Source of the DNA: Polynucleobacter antarcticus
GTDB lineage: Bacteria > Pseudomonadota > Gammaproteobacteria > Burkholderiales > Burkholderiaceae
DNA length: 64,000 bases
Assembly: GCF_013307245.1 (NCBI RefSeq)
Contig: NZ_CP028941.1
Coordinates: 1 to 64,000 of the forward strand
Direction of reading: 5' to 3'
The first letter of the stretch is position 1; every line of letters starts with the position of its first letter. This document shows positions 36,855 to 47,956 of this stretch, one piece after another. Both the position numbers and the translations under genes were made by a program. Below the pieces are notes generated by a model. That model was not told the origin of the DNA and did not search any database. It worked only from the letters and a program-made list of their open reading frames with translations.

Positions 36855-37096
36855 TTTAAATAATGCCTTGTTTGTAGCAAAAAGAACTTTGGGTCGACTT
36901 TTATCTTCGGGTAGGAGTCGAACATCAAAGACCGTTGGTGAATGCGTAGCTGTTAGACAAATTCTTAATCGTTACGAAAGTAGCAACCAGCGCAGATGGC
37001 GACCCTGAAAAGATTTCACAAGATTTTTTGTGACAAATGATCAGACGCTGGTGTGTAACCCCAACTGGAAACAGTTGGTTTTTTAGGAGTTAAACC
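36855..37096 (+). promoter_or_regulatory. rplJ (L10) leader with terminator-like hairpin
   Basis: This 242-base leader precedes rplJ. Complementary segments fill much of it. At its end CCAACTG-GAAA-CAGTTGG (37061-37078) is followed by six T residues (37079-37084) and then AGGAG (37086-37090), the rplJ ribosome-binding site. In Escherichia coli the L10-L12 complex binds the rplJ leader and blocks translation. The T-tract hairpin also looks like an intrinsic terminator, so control by attenuation is possible. Confidence 0.65.
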
Positions 37097-37726
37097 GTGC
37101 CTTTGAATGTACAAGACAAAAAAGCAATTGTTGCTGATGTCGGCGCTCAATTGGCAGGAGCCCAAACAGTCGTGCTCGCTGAATACCGTGGTATTCCAGT
37201 AGAGCAGTTGACAAAGCTGCGTGCTAGCGCACGTGACCAAGGTGTCTATCTTCGCGTTTTGAAGAACACATTGGCGCGCCGCGCTGCACAAGGCACTACG
37301 TTTGAGCCTCTTGCTGATTCGATGGTTGGTCCTTTGATTTACAGCATCTCTGCTGATCCGATTGCCTCGGCAAAAGTATTGCAGAACTTTGCTAAAACTC
37401 AAGACAAGCTAGTCATCACTGCTGGCTTATACAACGGCAAATTGTTAGATGTAGCGGGTGTTAAAGCCTTAGCAGCAATTCCTAGTCGCGACGAGTTGTT
37501 ATCGCAGTTGTTGGGCGTGATGTTGGCCCCAGTATCTGCAATGGCTCGCGTATTAGGTGCAGTAGCAGCACAAAAAGCCGAAGGAGCACCTGCTCCCGTG
37601 GCCGTAGCACCTGTTGTTGAAGCAGTAGCCCCAGCAGAAGTTGTTGCTGAAACCGCCGCTCCAGAAGCAAGTGTAGAACCTGCAGCTGCAGCAGAACCAA
37701 ACGTTGAAACCCCTGCCGCTGAATAA
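37097..37726 (+). CDS. rplJ: 50S ribosomal protein L10, with long C-terminal tail
   Basis: Stalk base protein that anchors the L7/L12 dimers. The start is GTG at 37097 after TTTAGGAG. Residues 1-160 are a normal L10 ([38 protein letters not shown]). The remaining 45-50 residues are a low-complexity Ala/Pro/Val/Glu tail that makes the protein 209 residues against 165 in Escherichia coli. The L12-binding helix should lie just before the tail. Confidence 0.96.
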   Translation: MPLNVQDKKAIVADVGAQLAGAQTVVLAEYRGIPVEQLTKLRASARDQGVYLRVLKNTLARRAAQGTTFEPLADSMVGPLIYSISADPIASAKVLQNFAKTQDKLVITAGLYNGKLLDVAGVKALAAIPSRDELLSQLLGVMLAPVSAMARVLGAVAAQKAEGAPAPVAVAPVVEAVAPAEVVAETAAPEASVEPAAAAEPNVETPAAE

Positions 37727-37762
37727 GCGACAGATTAACTATTTAAGTATTAGGAGCTAAAA

Positions 37763-38137
37763 ATGGCGATTACTAAAGAAGAAATCATTGATGCAGTAGG
37801 CAGTATGTCCGTAATGGATTTGAATGACTTAGTTAAGGCATTCGAAGAGAAGTTTGGCGTATCCGCTGCAGCTATGGCTGTTGCTGGTCCTGCTGGCGCT
37901 GCTGGCGGTGCTGCTGCTGAAGAGCAAACAGAGTTCACTGTGAACTTGCTCGAAGCTGGCGCAAACAAAGTTTCCGTAATTAAGGCTGTTCGCGAAATTA
38001 CTGGCCTTGGCTTGAAAGAAGCTAAAGACTTAGTGGATGGCGCACCAAAGCCAATCAAAGAAGCAGTTGATAAGAAGACAGCTGAAGAAGCTAAGAAGAA
38101 GCTTGACGAAGCAGGCGCTAAGTCAGAAATTAAGTAA
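37763..38137 (+). CDS. rplL: 50S ribosomal protein L7/L12
   Basis: Stalk protein that recruits and activates translational GTPases. It has 124 residues: an N-terminal dimerisation domain ([31 protein letters not shown]), an Ala/Gly hinge and the C-terminal domain with [45 protein letters not shown] sequence. It is followed by two strong hairpins and then rpoB. Confidence 0.98.
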   Translation: MAITKEEIIDAVGSMSVMDLNDLVKAFEEKFGVSAAAMAVAGPAGAAGGAAAEEQTEFTVNLLEAGANKVSVIKAVREITGLGLKEAKDLVDGAPKPIKEAVDKKTAEEAKKKLDEAGAKSEIK

Positions 38138-38147
38138 TAAAAACTTT

Positions 38148-38233
38148 GCTAACGTTTCTCAAAAAGAAGCGTTAGCTATGTTGGGTTTGACCATTAGTGG
38201 TCAAACCCGATTTCATTGTTGATTGAAATCGGG
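38148..38233 (+). promoter_or_regulatory. rplL-rpoB intercistronic hairpins
   Basis: Hairpin 1 (38148-38176) pairs GCTAACGTTTCT with AGAAGCGTTAGC around CAAAA. Hairpin 2 (38183-38208) is a perfect 11-base-pair stem, GGGTTTGACCA-TTAG-TGGTCAAACCC. A third stem (38206-38233, CCCGATTTCA with TGAAATCGGG) shares CCC with hairpin 2, so they are mutually exclusive. None has a long T tract. Comparable positions in Escherichia coli hold an RNase III site and an attenuator that adjust rpoBC output. Confidence 0.65.
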
Positions 38234-38364
38234 TTTGCCTTCTGATACGACTGCAGAATGCAAGTTTGGTCGGACACTGAATCTGAACGATTGAGTGTTG
38301 TCCGCCAGTGATTGGTAGTGGCCAATCGCCAAATCTTTGTACAGTCGCTGAATTCGGAGATGAA

Positions 38365-41300
38365 ATGAACTACAGCTTCACCGAACGCAAGCGAGTCCGT
38401 AAAAGCTTTGCTAAAAGAGTAAATAATCACCAGGTCCCGTACCTGATCGCAACACAGCTGGAATCCTACGCTAAATTTTTACAGGCTGAAAAGCCAGCCA
38501 TGTCTCGCCTTACAGAGGGACTTCAAGCTGCCTTTACTTCAGCATTCCCAATTGTGTCCAACAATGGTTACGCACGCATGGAATATGTGTCGTATCAATT
38601 GGCACAGCCACCATTTGACGTTAAAGAATGTCAACAACGTGGTTACACCTATCACTCAGCCTTGCGCGCTAAAGTTCGCTTGATCATTTATGATCGCGAA
38701 GCGCCTACCAAGGTTAAAGAAGTAAAAGAGAGTGAAGTCTACATGGGTGAAATACCACTCATGACTGATAACGGTTCTTTCGTGATTAACGGTACAGAGC
38801 GCGTCATCGTATCTCAGTTACACCGTTCTCCAGGCGTGTTCTTTGAGCACGATAAAGGCAAGACACATAGTTCAGGTAAGTTACTGTTCTCAGCACGCAT
38901 CATTCCTTACCGTGGTTCATGGCTCGATTTTGAGTTTGATCCAAAAGATATTTTATATTTCCGCGTTGACCGTCGTCGTAAGATGCCAGTCACCATTTTG
39001 CTCAAAGCAATTGGTTTGAACAACGAGCAGATTTTGGCTAACTTCTTTAACTTTGACCACTTTGCATTGACAGCCAACGGCGCTGCAATGGAATTTGTGC
39101 CAGAGCGTTTGCGTGGACAGTTAGCTAACTTTGATGTGCTCGATAAGAATGGCGTTGTAGTCATTCAAAAAGACAAGCGTATCAATGCGAAACATATCCG
39201 TGAGCTCGAAGCAGCTAAGACTAAAAATATCGTTGTTCCTGACGACTACTTGGTTGGCCGTGTAGTTGCTCGCAATACTATTGATCCGGATTCAGGTGAA
39301 ATCTTGGCTTACGCTAATGATGAAATCACTGAAGAGTTGCTGGCGACATTGCGCGATGCAGGCATCAAGCAATTAGAAACTATTTACACCAATGATTTAG
39401 ACTCTGGTGCATACATTTCACAGACATTACGTACTGATGAAACTGCAGATCAAATGGCTGCACGTATCGCTATTTATCGCATGATGCGTCCTGGCGAGCC
39501 ACCAACAGAAGATGCGGTAGAGGCTTTATTCCAGCGCTTGTTCTACAACGAAGATAGTTACGATTTATCCCGTGTGGGTCGTATGAAGGTTAACAGCCGT
39601 CTTGGTCGTTCAGAGATGGAAGGCCCTATGGTCTTGTCGAATGAAGATATTCTCGAGACTATTAAGTCCCTCGTTGACTTGCGTAACGGCAAAGGCGAAG
39701 TGGATGATATCGATCACTTAGGTAATCGTCGTGTACGTTGCGTCGGTGAGTTAGCAGAAAATCAATTCCGTGCAGGTTTATCACGCGTAGAGCGTGCGGT
39801 GAAAGAACGTCTTGGCCAAGCTGAGACAGAAAACCTCATGCCGCATGATTTGATTAACAGTAAGCCAATCTCTTCAGCGATTCGTGAGTTCTTTGGATCT
39901 TCACAGTTGTCCCAGTTTATGGACCAAACCAACCCATTGTCTGAAATCACGCACAAGCGTCGAATTTCTGCATTGGGACCTGGTGGTTTGACACGTGAGC
40001 GCGCAGGCTTCGAAGTGCGTGACGTGCATCCAACCCACTATGGCCGTGTATGCCCAATTGAAACGCCAGAAGGACCAAACATTGGTCTGATCAACTCACT
40101 CGCTTTGTTTGCGCGTTTGAATGAACATGGTTTCTTGGAAACGCCATATCGTAAGGTTGCTAATAGCAAGGTCAGCGATGAAGTAATGTATCTCTCCGCA
40201 ATTGAAGAGGCTAAATACGTTATTGCTCAGGCTAATGCTACGATCGACAAAAATGGTAAGTTGGCTGATGAGTTAGTTTCTGCTCGTCAAGCAGGCGAGA
40301 CCATGATGGTGAGCCCAGAGCGTATTGATTTCATCGACGTTGCGCCTAGTCAGATCGTTTCTGCTGCTGCTTCTTTGGTTCCATTCTTGGAGCATGATGA
40401 TGCGAATCGCGCCTTGATGGGTGCAAATATGCAGCGTCAAGCGGTTCCTTGCTTGCGTCCAGATAAGCCATTAGTGGGAACAGGTTTAGAGCGTATTGTG
40501 GCAGTGGACTCCGGAACCGTAGTGTTGGCAAATCGCGGTGGTATTGTCGATTATGTTGATGCAAACCGTATTGTGATTCGTGTAAACGATGATGAGACAG
40601 CTGCAGGTGAAGTAGGTGTGGATATTTATAACCTCATCAAGTACACCCGTTCAAATCAAAACACCAACATCAATCAGCGTCCTATTGTGCAAATGGGCGA
40701 CCGTGTTGCTCGTGGCGACGTTGTTGGTGATGGCGCATCGACCGATTTAGGTGAATTGGCTTTAGGTCAAAACATGACTGTGGCATTCATGCCATGGAAT
40801 GGCTATAACTTCGAAGATTCAATTTTGATTTCTGAGAAGGTCGTTGCTGACGATCGTTACACCTCGATTCATATTGAGGAATTGTCGGTGGTTGCGCGTG
40901 ATACGAAGTTAGGCTCAGAAGAAATTACACGCGATATCTCTAACTTGGCTGAGTCACAACTCTCCCGTTTAGATGAGAGCGGCATTGTGTACATTGGTGC
41001 TGAAGTTGAAGCCGGCGACGTCTTGGTTGGCAAGGTAACTCCAAAGGGCGAGACTACTCTCACACCTGAAGAGAAGTTGCTGCGTGCGATCTTCGGTGAA
41101 AAAGCATCTGACGTTAAAGATACTTCTTTGCGCGTTCCATCTGGAATGATTGGTACGGTTATTGACGTTCAAGTCTTCACTCGTGAAGGTATTGAGCGTG
41201 ATGCCCGTGCACAAGCGATTATTCAAGAAGAGCTGCAACGTTATCGCCTGGACTTAAATGACCAGCTACGTATCGTTGAGGGCGATGCCTTCATGCGTTT

Positions 41301-42465
41301 AGAAAAAATGCTCGTTGGCAAAGTCGTTAACGGTGGGCCTAAGAAGTTAGCTAAAGGTAGCAAAATTGACAAGGCTTATCTTGATGATTTGGATAAGTAC
41401 CATTGGTTTGATATTCGTCCTTCAGATGATGAAGTTGCCGCTCAAATTGAAGCAATTAAATCTTCTATCGAAGCGAAGCGTAAGCAATTTGATGAGGCTT
41501 TTGAAGAGAAGCGCACCAAGTTGACGCAAGGCGATGATTTGCAGCCTGGCGTAACGAAGATGGTTAAGGTGTACTTAGCTGTGAAGCGTCGTTTGCAGCC
41601 TGGTGACAAGATGGCCGGTCGTCACGGTAACAAAGGCGTGGTTTCTAAAATTGCTCCTGCAGAAGACATGCCATTTATGGCTGACGGACGCCCTGTTGAT
41701 ATTGTCTTGAACCCGCTGGGCGTTCCTTCTCGTATGAACGTAGGCCAGATCTTGGAAACCCACTTAGGTTGGGCGGCTCAAGGTATTGGTAAGCGTATCG
41801 ATGAGATGGTTCGCGAGCATGCTAAACAAGCTGAACTCCGCAAGTTTTTAAAGCAGCTTTACAACGAAACAGGCCGTATTGAAGACATCGACAACTTTAC
41901 GGATGAGCAAGTGACTGTGTTGGCTGAGAATTTACGCCAAGGCTTGCCATTTGCTACGCCAGTATTTGATGGTGCTACTGAGGCAGAAATCAGCAGAATG
42001 CTCGAGTTGGCTTATCCACAAGAAGTCGCTACTTCTTTGAAGATGACCCCATCCCGTCAGCAAATGATTCTGTGCGATGGACGGACCGGCGATCAGTTTG
42101 AGCGTCCTGTTACGGTTGGTGTCATGCATGTCTTGAAACTCCATCACTTAGTGGATGACAAGATGCACGCACGTTCAACTGGACCTTACTCTTTAGTAAC
42201 GCAACAGCCGCTGGGTGGTAAAGCCCAGTTTGGTGGTCAGCGCTTTGGTGAGATGGAAGTTTGGGCCCTCGAAGCATACGGTGCTTCATATGTCTTGCAG
42301 GAAATGCTGACAGTGAAGTCCGATGACGTCGCAGGCCGTACCAAGGTTTACGAAAACATCGTCAAGGGCGAGCACACAATTGATGCTGGCATGCCCGAAT
42401 CCTTCAACGTACTGGTAAAAGAAATCCGTTCGTTGGGTATTGACATTGACATGGAGCGCAACTGA
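38365..42465 (+). CDS. rpoB: RNA polymerase beta subunit
   Basis: Catalytic-core subunit of RNA polymerase, 1,366 residues. The rifampicin region reads [48 protein letters not shown] sequence with unaltered Asp, His and Ser at the usual resistance positions, so it looks rifampicin-sensitive. [15 protein letters not shown] and the C-terminal [27 protein letters not shown] clamp motif are present. The ATG at 38365 ([15 protein letters not shown]) is preferred; it follows GGAG by 7 bases. The upstream in-frame extension is unlike the family. Confidence 0.97.
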   Translation: MNYSFTERKRVRKSFAKRVNNHQVPYLIATQLESYAKFLQAEKPAMSRLTEGLQAAFTSAFPIVSNNGYARMEYVSYQLAQPPFDVKECQQRGYTYHSALRAKVRLIIYDREAPTKVKEVKESEVYMGEIPLMTDNGSFVINGTERVIVSQLHRSPGVFFEHDKGKTHSSGKLLFSARIIPYRGSWLDFEFDPKDILYFRVDRRRKMPVTILLKAIGLNNEQILANFFNFDHFALTANGAAMEFVPERLRGQLANFDVLDKNGVVVIQKDKRINAKHIRELEAAKTKNIVVPDDYLVGRVVARNTIDPDSGEILAYANDEITEELLATLRDAGIKQLETIYTNDLDSGAYISQTLRTDETADQMAARIAIYRMMRPGEPPTEDAVEALFQRLFYNEDSYDLSRVGRMKVNSRLGRSEMEGPMVLSNEDILETIKSLVDLRNGKGEVDDIDHLGNRRVRCVGELAENQFRAGLSRVERAVKERLGQAETENLMPHDLINSKPISSAIREFFGSSQLSQFMDQTNPLSEITHKRRISALGPGGLTRERAGFEVRDVHPTHYGRVCPIETPEGPNIGLINSLALFARLNEHGFLETPYRKVANSKVSDEVMYLSAIEEAKYVIAQANATIDKNGKLADELVSARQAGETMMVSPERIDFIDVAPSQIVSAAASLVPFLEHDDANRALMGANMQRQAVPCLRPDKPLVGTGLERIVAVDSGTVVLANRGGIVDYVDANRIVIRVNDDETAAGEVGVDIYNLIKYTRSNQNTNINQRPIVQMGDRVARGDVVGDGASTDLGELALGQNMTVAFMPWNGYNFEDSILISEKVVADDRYTSIHIEELSVVARDTKLGSEEITRDISNLAESQLSRLDESGIVYIGAEVEAGDVLVGKVTPKGETTLTPEEKLLRAIFGEKASDVKDTSLRVPSGMIGTVIDVQVFTREGIERDARAQAIIQEELQRYRLDLNDQLRIVEGDAFMRLEKMLVGKVVNGGPKKLAKGSKIDKAYLDDLDKYHWFDIRPSDDEVAAQIEAIKSSIEAKRKQFDEAFEEKRTKLTQGDDLQPGVTKMVKVYLAVKRRLQPGDKMAGRHGNKGVVSKIAPAEDMPFMADGRPVDIVLNPLGVPSRMNVGQILETHLGWAAQGIGKRIDEMVREHAKQAELRKFLKQLYNETGRIEDIDNFTDEQVTVLAENLRQGLPFATPVFDGATEAEISRMLELAYPQEVATSLKMTPSRQQMILCDGRTGDQFERPVTVGVMHVLKLHHLVDDKMHARSTGPYSLVTQQPLGGKAQFGGQRFGEMEVWALEAYGASYVLQEMLTVKSDDVAGRTKVYENIVKGEHTIDAGMPESFNVLVKEIRSLGIDIDMERN

Positions 42466-42466
42466 T

Positions 42467-45400
42467 ATGAAAGCATTGCTCGATTTATTTAAGCAAACGC
42501 AGGGCGACGAACAATTTGATGTTATTAAAATTGGTCTCGCTTCTCCTGAGAAAATTCGCTCATGGTCTTTTGGTGAAGTACGCAAACCAGAAACCATCAA
42601 CTATCGGACCTTTAAGCCCGAGCGTGATGGCTTATTTTGCGCCAAGATTTTTGGACCAACTAAAGACTACGAGTGCTTATGTGGTAAGTACAAGCGCTTA
42701 AAGTTCCGTGGTGTCATTTGCGAGAAGTGCGGCGTTGAAGTGACGCTCGCTAAAGTGCGTCGTGAGCGCATGGGCCACATTGAGTTGGCAGCCCCTGTAG
42801 CGCACATCTGGTTTTTAAAGTCTTTACCATCCCGTTTGGGCATGGTCCTTGATATGACTTTGCGGGATATCGAACGCGTTCTCTACTTTGAAGCCTATGT
42901 AGTGGTAGACGCAGGTTTGACCCCTGAGGGCGCGATGAAGCGCGGTCAGATCATGTCTGAGGACGAGTACATTACTAAAACGGAAGAATATGGTGATGGT
43001 GCTTTTACCGCCATCATGGGCGCTGAAGGTATTCGGGATCTCTTGCGTTCGATTGATATCGATCGTGAAGTAGAGACTATCCGTGCTGAATTAAAAGCGA
43101 CTGGTAGCGATGCCAAGATCAAAAAATATGCCAAGCGCTTAAAAGTGCTCGAGGCGTTCCAGACTTCAGGGATCAAGCCTGACTGGATGATCATGGAAGT
43201 ATTGCCAGTATTGCCACCCGAGTTGCGCCCATTGGTGCCATTGGATGGCGGCCGCTTTGCTACTTCTGATTTGAATGACCTCTATCGTCGTGTCATCAAC
43301 CGTAACAATCGTTTAAAGCGTTTGTTAGAGTTGCGTGCACCAGAGATCATCGTTCGTAACGAAAAACGTATGTTGCAAGAAGCCGTTGACTCATTGCTTG
43401 ATAACGGTCGTCGCGGTAAGGCTATGACTGGCGCTAACAAGCGTCCTCTCAAGTCCTTGGCTGAGATGATTAAAGGTAAGAGCGGTCGTTTCCGTCAAAA
43501 CTTGCTAGGTAAACGCGTTGACTACTCTGGTCGTTCCGTCATCGTGGTTGGCCCGACATTGAAACTACATCAGTGCGGCTTACCAAAATTGATGGCTTTG
43601 GAATTGTTCAAGCCATTTATTTTCAACAAGCTTGAAACTTTGGGAATCGCAACCACGATTAAGGCTGCGAAGAAAGAGGTTGAAAGTCAGACGCCAATCG
43701 TTTGGGACATTCTCGAAGAAGTGATTCGTGAGCATCCAATCATGTTGAACCGTGCCCCTACCTTGCACCGTCTCGGTATTCAGGCTTTCGAGCCAATGCT
43801 GATCGAAGGCAAGGCAATCCAGTTGCATCCGTTAGTCTGCGCAGCATTTAACGCGGACTTTGACGGTGACCAAATGGCGGTCCACGTTCCTTTGTCGCTC
43901 GAAGCGCAAATGGAAGCACGTACCCTGATGTTGGCATCCAACAACGTATTATTCCCAGCCAATGGCGAGCCATCGATTGTTCCCTCACAGGACGTCGTTT
44001 TGGGCCTGTACTACGCTACACGTGACAAGATCAACGGTAAAGGCGAAGGCATGGTCTTCGCTAATATTACTGAGGTTGTGCGTGCTTATGAAGCGGGCGA
44101 AGTAGAGTTAGCTTCGCGCGTTGCTGTGCGTATTACTGAGCATGAGATCGTAGATAAGAAGGCAGAGGGCGATGCCCGTTTTGCTGAAAAGACAAAGATC
44201 TATCAAACTTCAGTAGGCCGTGCAATCTTGTCAGAGATTTTGCCTAAGGGCATGTCTTTCGAGGAAATTAATAAGCCTCTGAAGAAAAAAGAAATCTCAC
44301 GTTTGATCAATACTTCATTCCGTAAGTGTGGTCTTCGTGAAACGGTTATTTTTGCTGACCGCCTCTTGCAGTCTGGTTTCCGCTTGGCGACTAACGCTGG
44401 TATCTCGGTTGCGATCGACGATATGCTGATTCCGACATCTAAAGAGCGCATCATCAGTGAGGCTTCAAATAAGGTTAAAGAGTACGACAAGCAGTTCATG
44501 TCAGGCCTTGTAACCAATCAAGAGCGTTATAACAACGTGGTGGATATTTGGGGTGCTGCTGGTGATCAGGTCGGTAAAGCGATGATGGACGAGTTGTCAC
44601 ACGTTGACGTAATCGACCGTAATGGTAAAACTGTTCGCCAAGAATCCTTTAACTCTATCTACATGATGGCGGATTCTGGTGCACGGGGATCTGCAGCGCA
44701 GATTCGTCAGTTAGCAGGTATGCGTGGTTTGATGGCGAAGCCTGATGGCTCGATTATTGAAACTCCGATTACTGCGAACTTCCGTGAAGGCTTGAACGTA
44801 TTGCAGTACTTCATCTCCACTCACGGTGCACGTAAAGGCTTGGCCGATACAGCACTGAAGACAGCGAACTCCGGGTACTTGACACGTCGTTTATGCGACG
44901 TAACGCAAGACCTCGTTGTGATTGAAGATGATTGCGGTGCAACCAGTGGCGTGAAGATGAAGGCCCTAGTTGAAGGTGGTGAAATTATCGAAGCCTTGCG
45001 CGATCGTATTTTGGGTCGTGTTTGTATCGGTGATGTAGTTCACCCTGATACCCAAGCAGTGATAGTTCCGCATGACACATTATTAGACGAAGACCATGTT
45101 GATGAAATCGTTGCCTTAGGTATCGATGAAGTCACTGTACGCACCGTGTTGTCTTGTTTAACCCGTTTTGGTTTATGTGCTAAGTGCTACGGTCGTGACC
45201 TCGGTCGTGGTGGATTAGTAAACGTTGGCGAGGCAGTGGGTGTGATTGCTGCTCAGTCTATCGGTGAGCCAGGAACACAGTTGACTATGCGCACATTCCA
45301 CATTGGTGGTGCTGCATCACGCGCTTTGGTGGCAAGCAATATTGAAGCGAAGTCGAATGGTGCATTGAAGTTCTCCGGCACGATGCGTGTGGTGAAGAAC

Positions 45401-46729
45401 GCGAAGGGTGAGCAGATCGTGATTTCACGTTCCGGTGAAGCCTTGATCGTTGATGACAATGGTCGCGAGCGTGAACGTCATAAGGTGCCTTACGGCGCTA
45501 CCCTCTTGGTAAAAGAAGATGCTGCAGTCAAGGCTGGCTCAAGCTTGGCAACATGGGATCCATTAACACGTCCGATTATTTCTGAGTACGCTGGTATTGC
45601 TCGCTTTGATAACGTTGAAGAAGGCGTTACTGTTGCTAAGCAGGTTGACGAAGTCACCGGTCTTTCCACTTTGGTGGTGATTGATGGTAAGCGTCGTAGT
45701 GCTGCCAGCAAAGGTGTTCGTCCGATGATCAACCTTGTAGATAGCAAGGGTGGTGAGGTGATGATTGCTGGTACAGATCATCCAGTCAACATCGGCCTCC
45801 AAGTTGGTGCGTTGATCACTGTTAAAGATGGTCAAAAAGTTGAAGTCGGGGAAGTGTTGGCGCGTATTCCAATCGAATCACAGAAGACTCGCGACATTAC
45901 CGGCGGTTTACCACGCGTTGCTGAATTGTTTGAAGCGCGTTCACCAAAAGATGCTGCTGTATTGGCTAAAGTCACGGGAACTGTTTCCTTCGGTAAAGAA
46001 ACTAAAGGCAAGCAACGTTTAGTCATTACTGACATGGATGGTGAAGCCAATGAATTCTTGATTCCTAAAGAGAAGCAAGTGCTTGTTCATGACGGTCAAG
46101 TGGTGAACAAGGGCGAGATGATTGTGGAAGGCCCTGCCGATCCACATGATATCTTGACGCTCAGAGGAATTGAAGAGCTAGCAATCTACATCGTGGATGA
46201 AGTGCAAGACGTTTACCGTTTGCAAGGCGTAAAGATTAATGACAAGCACATTGAAGTGATCGTGCGTCAGATGTTGCGTCGTGTGCAAATTACGGATGGT
46301 GGTGATACTGCCTACATCACAGGTGAGCAGGTTGAGCGTTCAAAACTCTACGATGCCAATGATTTAGTGATTGCTGATGGTAAGCGCCCAGCGCAGTTTG
46401 AAAACGTATTACTGGGTATTACTAAGGCATCCTTGTCTACAGACAGCTTTATTTCTGCTGCTTCTTTCCAAGAGACCACTCGTGTATTGACCGAAGCTGC
46501 AATTATGGGCAAGACCGATACACTCCGTGGCCTCAAGGAAAACGTCATTATTGGTCGCCTGATTCCTGCTGGTACTGGCTTGGCTTACCGCCGTGCCCGT
46601 AAGGTCAGAGAGCAATTCGAGCGTGACCGCGCTCAAATGATCGCTGCTGAAGAGGATGCCATGCCAGATACGCCTTTAGAAATAGAGGCTGAAGTGGTTG
46701 CTCCTGCTGGGGAGGCAGATCCAAGCTAA
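42467..46729 (+). CDS. rpoC: RNA polymerase beta' subunit
   Basis: Largest core subunit, 1,420 residues. Visible are the N-terminal zinc site ([23 protein letters not shown]), the Mg-binding catalytic NADFDGDQM (about residue 460), the trigger-loop region [10 protein letters not shown] and the second zinc site near [16 protein letters not shown]. The start is the ATG at 42467, one base after the rpoB TGA; an upstream in-frame extension overlaps rpoB and is not used. A terminator follows. Confidence 0.97.
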   Translation: MKALLDLFKQTQGDEQFDVIKIGLASPEKIRSWSFGEVRKPETINYRTFKPERDGLFCAKIFGPTKDYECLCGKYKRLKFRGVICEKCGVEVTLAKVRRERMGHIELAAPVAHIWFLKSLPSRLGMVLDMTLRDIERVLYFEAYVVVDAGLTPEGAMKRGQIMSEDEYITKTEEYGDGAFTAIMGAEGIRDLLRSIDIDREVETIRAELKATGSDAKIKKYAKRLKVLEAFQTSGIKPDWMIMEVLPVLPPELRPLVPLDGGRFATSDLNDLYRRVINRNNRLKRLLELRAPEIIVRNEKRMLQEAVDSLLDNGRRGKAMTGANKRPLKSLAEMIKGKSGRFRQNLLGKRVDYSGRSVIVVGPTLKLHQCGLPKLMALELFKPFIFNKLETLGIATTIKAAKKEVESQTPIVWDILEEVIREHPIMLNRAPTLHRLGIQAFEPMLIEGKAIQLHPLVCAAFNADFDGDQMAVHVPLSLEAQMEARTLMLASNNVLFPANGEPSIVPSQDVVLGLYYATRDKINGKGEGMVFANITEVVRAYEAGEVELASRVAVRITEHEIVDKKAEGDARFAEKTKIYQTSVGRAILSEILPKGMSFEEINKPLKKKEISRLINTSFRKCGLRETVIFADRLLQSGFRLATNAGISVAIDDMLIPTSKERIISEASNKVKEYDKQFMSGLVTNQERYNNVVDIWGAAGDQVGKAMMDELSHVDVIDRNGKTVRQESFNSIYMMADSGARGSAAQIRQLAGMRGLMAKPDGSIIETPITANFREGLNVLQYFISTHGARKGLADTALKTANSGYLTRRLCDVTQDLVVIEDDCGATSGVKMKALVEGGEIIEALRDRILGRVCIGDVVHPDTQAVIVPHDTLLDEDHVDEIVALGIDEVTVRTVLSCLTRFGLCAKCYGRDLGRGGLVNVGEAVGVIAAQSIGEPGTQLTMRTFHIGGAASRALVASNIEAKSNGALKFSGTMRVVKNAKGEQIVISRSGEALIVDDNGRERERHKVPYGATLLVKEDAAVKAGSSLATWDPLTRPIISEYAGIARFDNVEEGVTVAKQVDEVTGLSTLVVIDGKRRSAASKGVRPMINLVDSKGGEVMIAGTDHPVNIGLQVGALITVKDGQKVEVGEVLARIPIESQKTRDITGGLPRVAELFEARSPKDAAVLAKVTGTVSFGKETKGKQRLVITDMDGEANEFLIPKEKQVLVHDGQVVNKGEMIVEGPADPHDILTLRGIEELAIYIVDEVQDVYRLQGVKINDKHIEVIVRQMLRRVQITDGGDTAYITGEQVERSKLYDANDLVIADGKRPAQFENVLLGITKASLSTDSFISAASFQETTRVLTEAAIMGKTDTLRGLKENVIIGRLIPAGTGLAYRRARKVREQFERDRAQMIAAEEDAMPDTPLEIEAEVVAPAGEADPS

Positions 46730-46739
46730 TTTGGTATTT

Positions 46740-46762
46740 CTGGCCAGAAATGGCCAGTTTTT
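46740..46762 (+). terminator. Terminator after rpoC
   Basis: CTGGCCA-GAAA-TGGCCAG (46740-46757) is a perfect 7-base-pair stem with a GAAA tetraloop followed by five T. It ends the rplK-rpoC transcription unit. Confidence 0.88.
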
Positions 46763-46773
46763 CCCCTATTTGG

Positions 46774-46802
46774 TTGACGGGAAAGGCTGGTCAGGCTAGA
46801 AT
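46774..46802 (+). promoter_or_regulatory. str operon promoter
   Basis: TTGACG (46774-46779) and TAGAAT (46797-46802) with a 17-base spacer. It lies just after the rpoC terminator and about 100 bases before rpsL. The -10 hexamer is the same as that of the putative promoter before rplC. Confidence 0.8.
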
Positions 46803-46905
46803 GCTGAGTTCTACTGATTCAGAAGAAGGTCTTTTTGACCTAGAAATTATCTAAGTCATTGATTTTCTTGAAGAAAGCAACAAAGAAGTACTAACCGAGC
46901 TATTT

Positions 46906-47286
46906 ATGCCAACAATTAATCAATTATTACGTAAGCCAAGAACTCGGCTGACCGTTAAAAGTAAGAGCCCTGCGCTGCAAAACAGCCCACAGCGCCGTGG
47001 TGTATGCACACGCGTGTACACAACCACTCCTAAAAAGCCTAACTCTGCGTTACGTAAAGTAGCTAAAGTGCGTTTAACCAATGGTTTTGAAGTGATTTCA
47101 TACATTGGTGGTGAAGGCCATAACCTCCAGGAACACTCAGTAGTGTTAATCCGCGGTGGTCGTGTAAAGGATTTACCAGGTGTTCGTTATCACATCGTTC
47201 GTGGATCGCTGGACTTGCAAGGCGTTAAAGATCGTAAGCAGTCACGTTCTAAGTACGGTGCTAAGCGTGCCAAGAAAGCTGCTTAA
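46906..47286 (+). CDS. rpsL: 30S ribosomal protein S12
   Basis: Decoding-centre protein of 126 residues. The lysines at the known streptomycin positions are unchanged (in TPKKPNSA and in [12 protein letters not shown]), suggesting a streptomycin-sensitive ribosome. The start ATG at 46906 begins [12 protein letters not shown]. It is the first gene of the str operon. Confidence 0.98.
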   Translation: MPTINQLLRKPRTRLTVKSKSPALQNSPQRRGVCTRVYTTTPKKPNSALRKVAKVRLTNGFEVISYIGGEGHNLQEHSVVLIRGGRVKDLPGVRYHIVRGSLDLQGVKDRKQSRSKYGAKRAKKAA

Positions 47287-47458
47287 TTAGTAAGCTAGCT
47301 GTAAAAGAATTTTGTATTAAGTATTTGTAATAAGTCGTCGTTTGTCAGACTTTAAAGACAAGTAAGTGGCTGTTCCGTTTAGAGCTTTTTCTAAATAGTA
47401 GGACAGCCGGAGCGGGTAATCCATGTGGATTGCCCCTAACTGAACTGAAGGAGTTGTT
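47287..47458 (+). promoter_or_regulatory. rpsL-rpsG intercistronic structured region
   Basis: It contains a hairpin closed by GGCTGT/ACAGCC with inner TTTAG/CTAAA pairing (47368-47408) and a second stem GGGTAATCC-ATGT-GGATTGCCC (47414-47435). The rpsG ribosome-binding site (AAGGAG) follows 14 bases later. In Escherichia coli S7 binds the rpsL-rpsG gap and represses the str operon. A similar role here is inference. Confidence 0.55.
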
Positions 47459-47929
47459 ATGCCACGTCGTCGTGAAGTTCCCAAACGGGAAATCTTGCCT
47501 GATCCAAAATTTGGCAATGTAGAAGTAGCAAAATTCATGAACGTCCTGATGTTGGACGGTAAGAAATCGGTTGCAGAGCGTATCGTTTATGGTGCCTTTG
47601 ATCACATCGAGAAAAAAGCAAATAAAGAGCCACTCGAAATTTTTTCAACAGCCATGGGCAATGTAAAGCCAATGGTTGAGGTGAAGAGTCGTCGTGTTGG
47701 CGGTGCTAACTACCAGGTTCCTGTTGAAGTTCGCCCATCACGCCGTTCCGCTTTAGCAATGCGCTGGGTGCGCGAAGCCGCTAAAAAGCGTGGCGAGAAA
47801 TCTATGGCGCAGCGTTTGGCCAACGAATTATTAGAGGCTGCTGAAGGTCGTGGCGGCGCAATGAAGAAGCGTGAAGAAGTTCACCGTATGGCTGAAGCTA
47901 ATAAAGCTTTCTCACATTTCCGCTTCTAA
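47459..47929 (+). CDS. rpsG: 30S ribosomal protein S7
   Basis: Primary binder that nucleates the 30S head. The 156 residues have [19 protein letters not shown] at the start and the signature region [28 protein letters not shown]. Length equals the common short form. fusA follows after 27 bases. Confidence 0.98.
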   Translation: MPRRREVPKREILPDPKFGNVEVAKFMNVLMLDGKKSVAERIVYGAFDHIEKKANKEPLEIFSTAMGNVKPMVEVKSRRVGGANYQVPVEVRPSRRSALAMRWVREAAKKRGEKSMAQRLANELLEAAEGRGGAMKKREEVHRMAEANKAFSHFRF

Positions 47930-47956
47930 TCGCACAGTAAAGAAAAGGTACCAACA

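Noticed and set aside
38308..38364. 19-codon N-terminal extension of rpoB
   Set aside because: RpoB of relatives begins near [10 protein letters not shown], and a ribosome-binding site precedes that ATG.
42440..42466. 9-codon N-terminal extension of rpoC into rpoB
   Set aside because: [10 protein letters not shown] at 42467 is the usual start.
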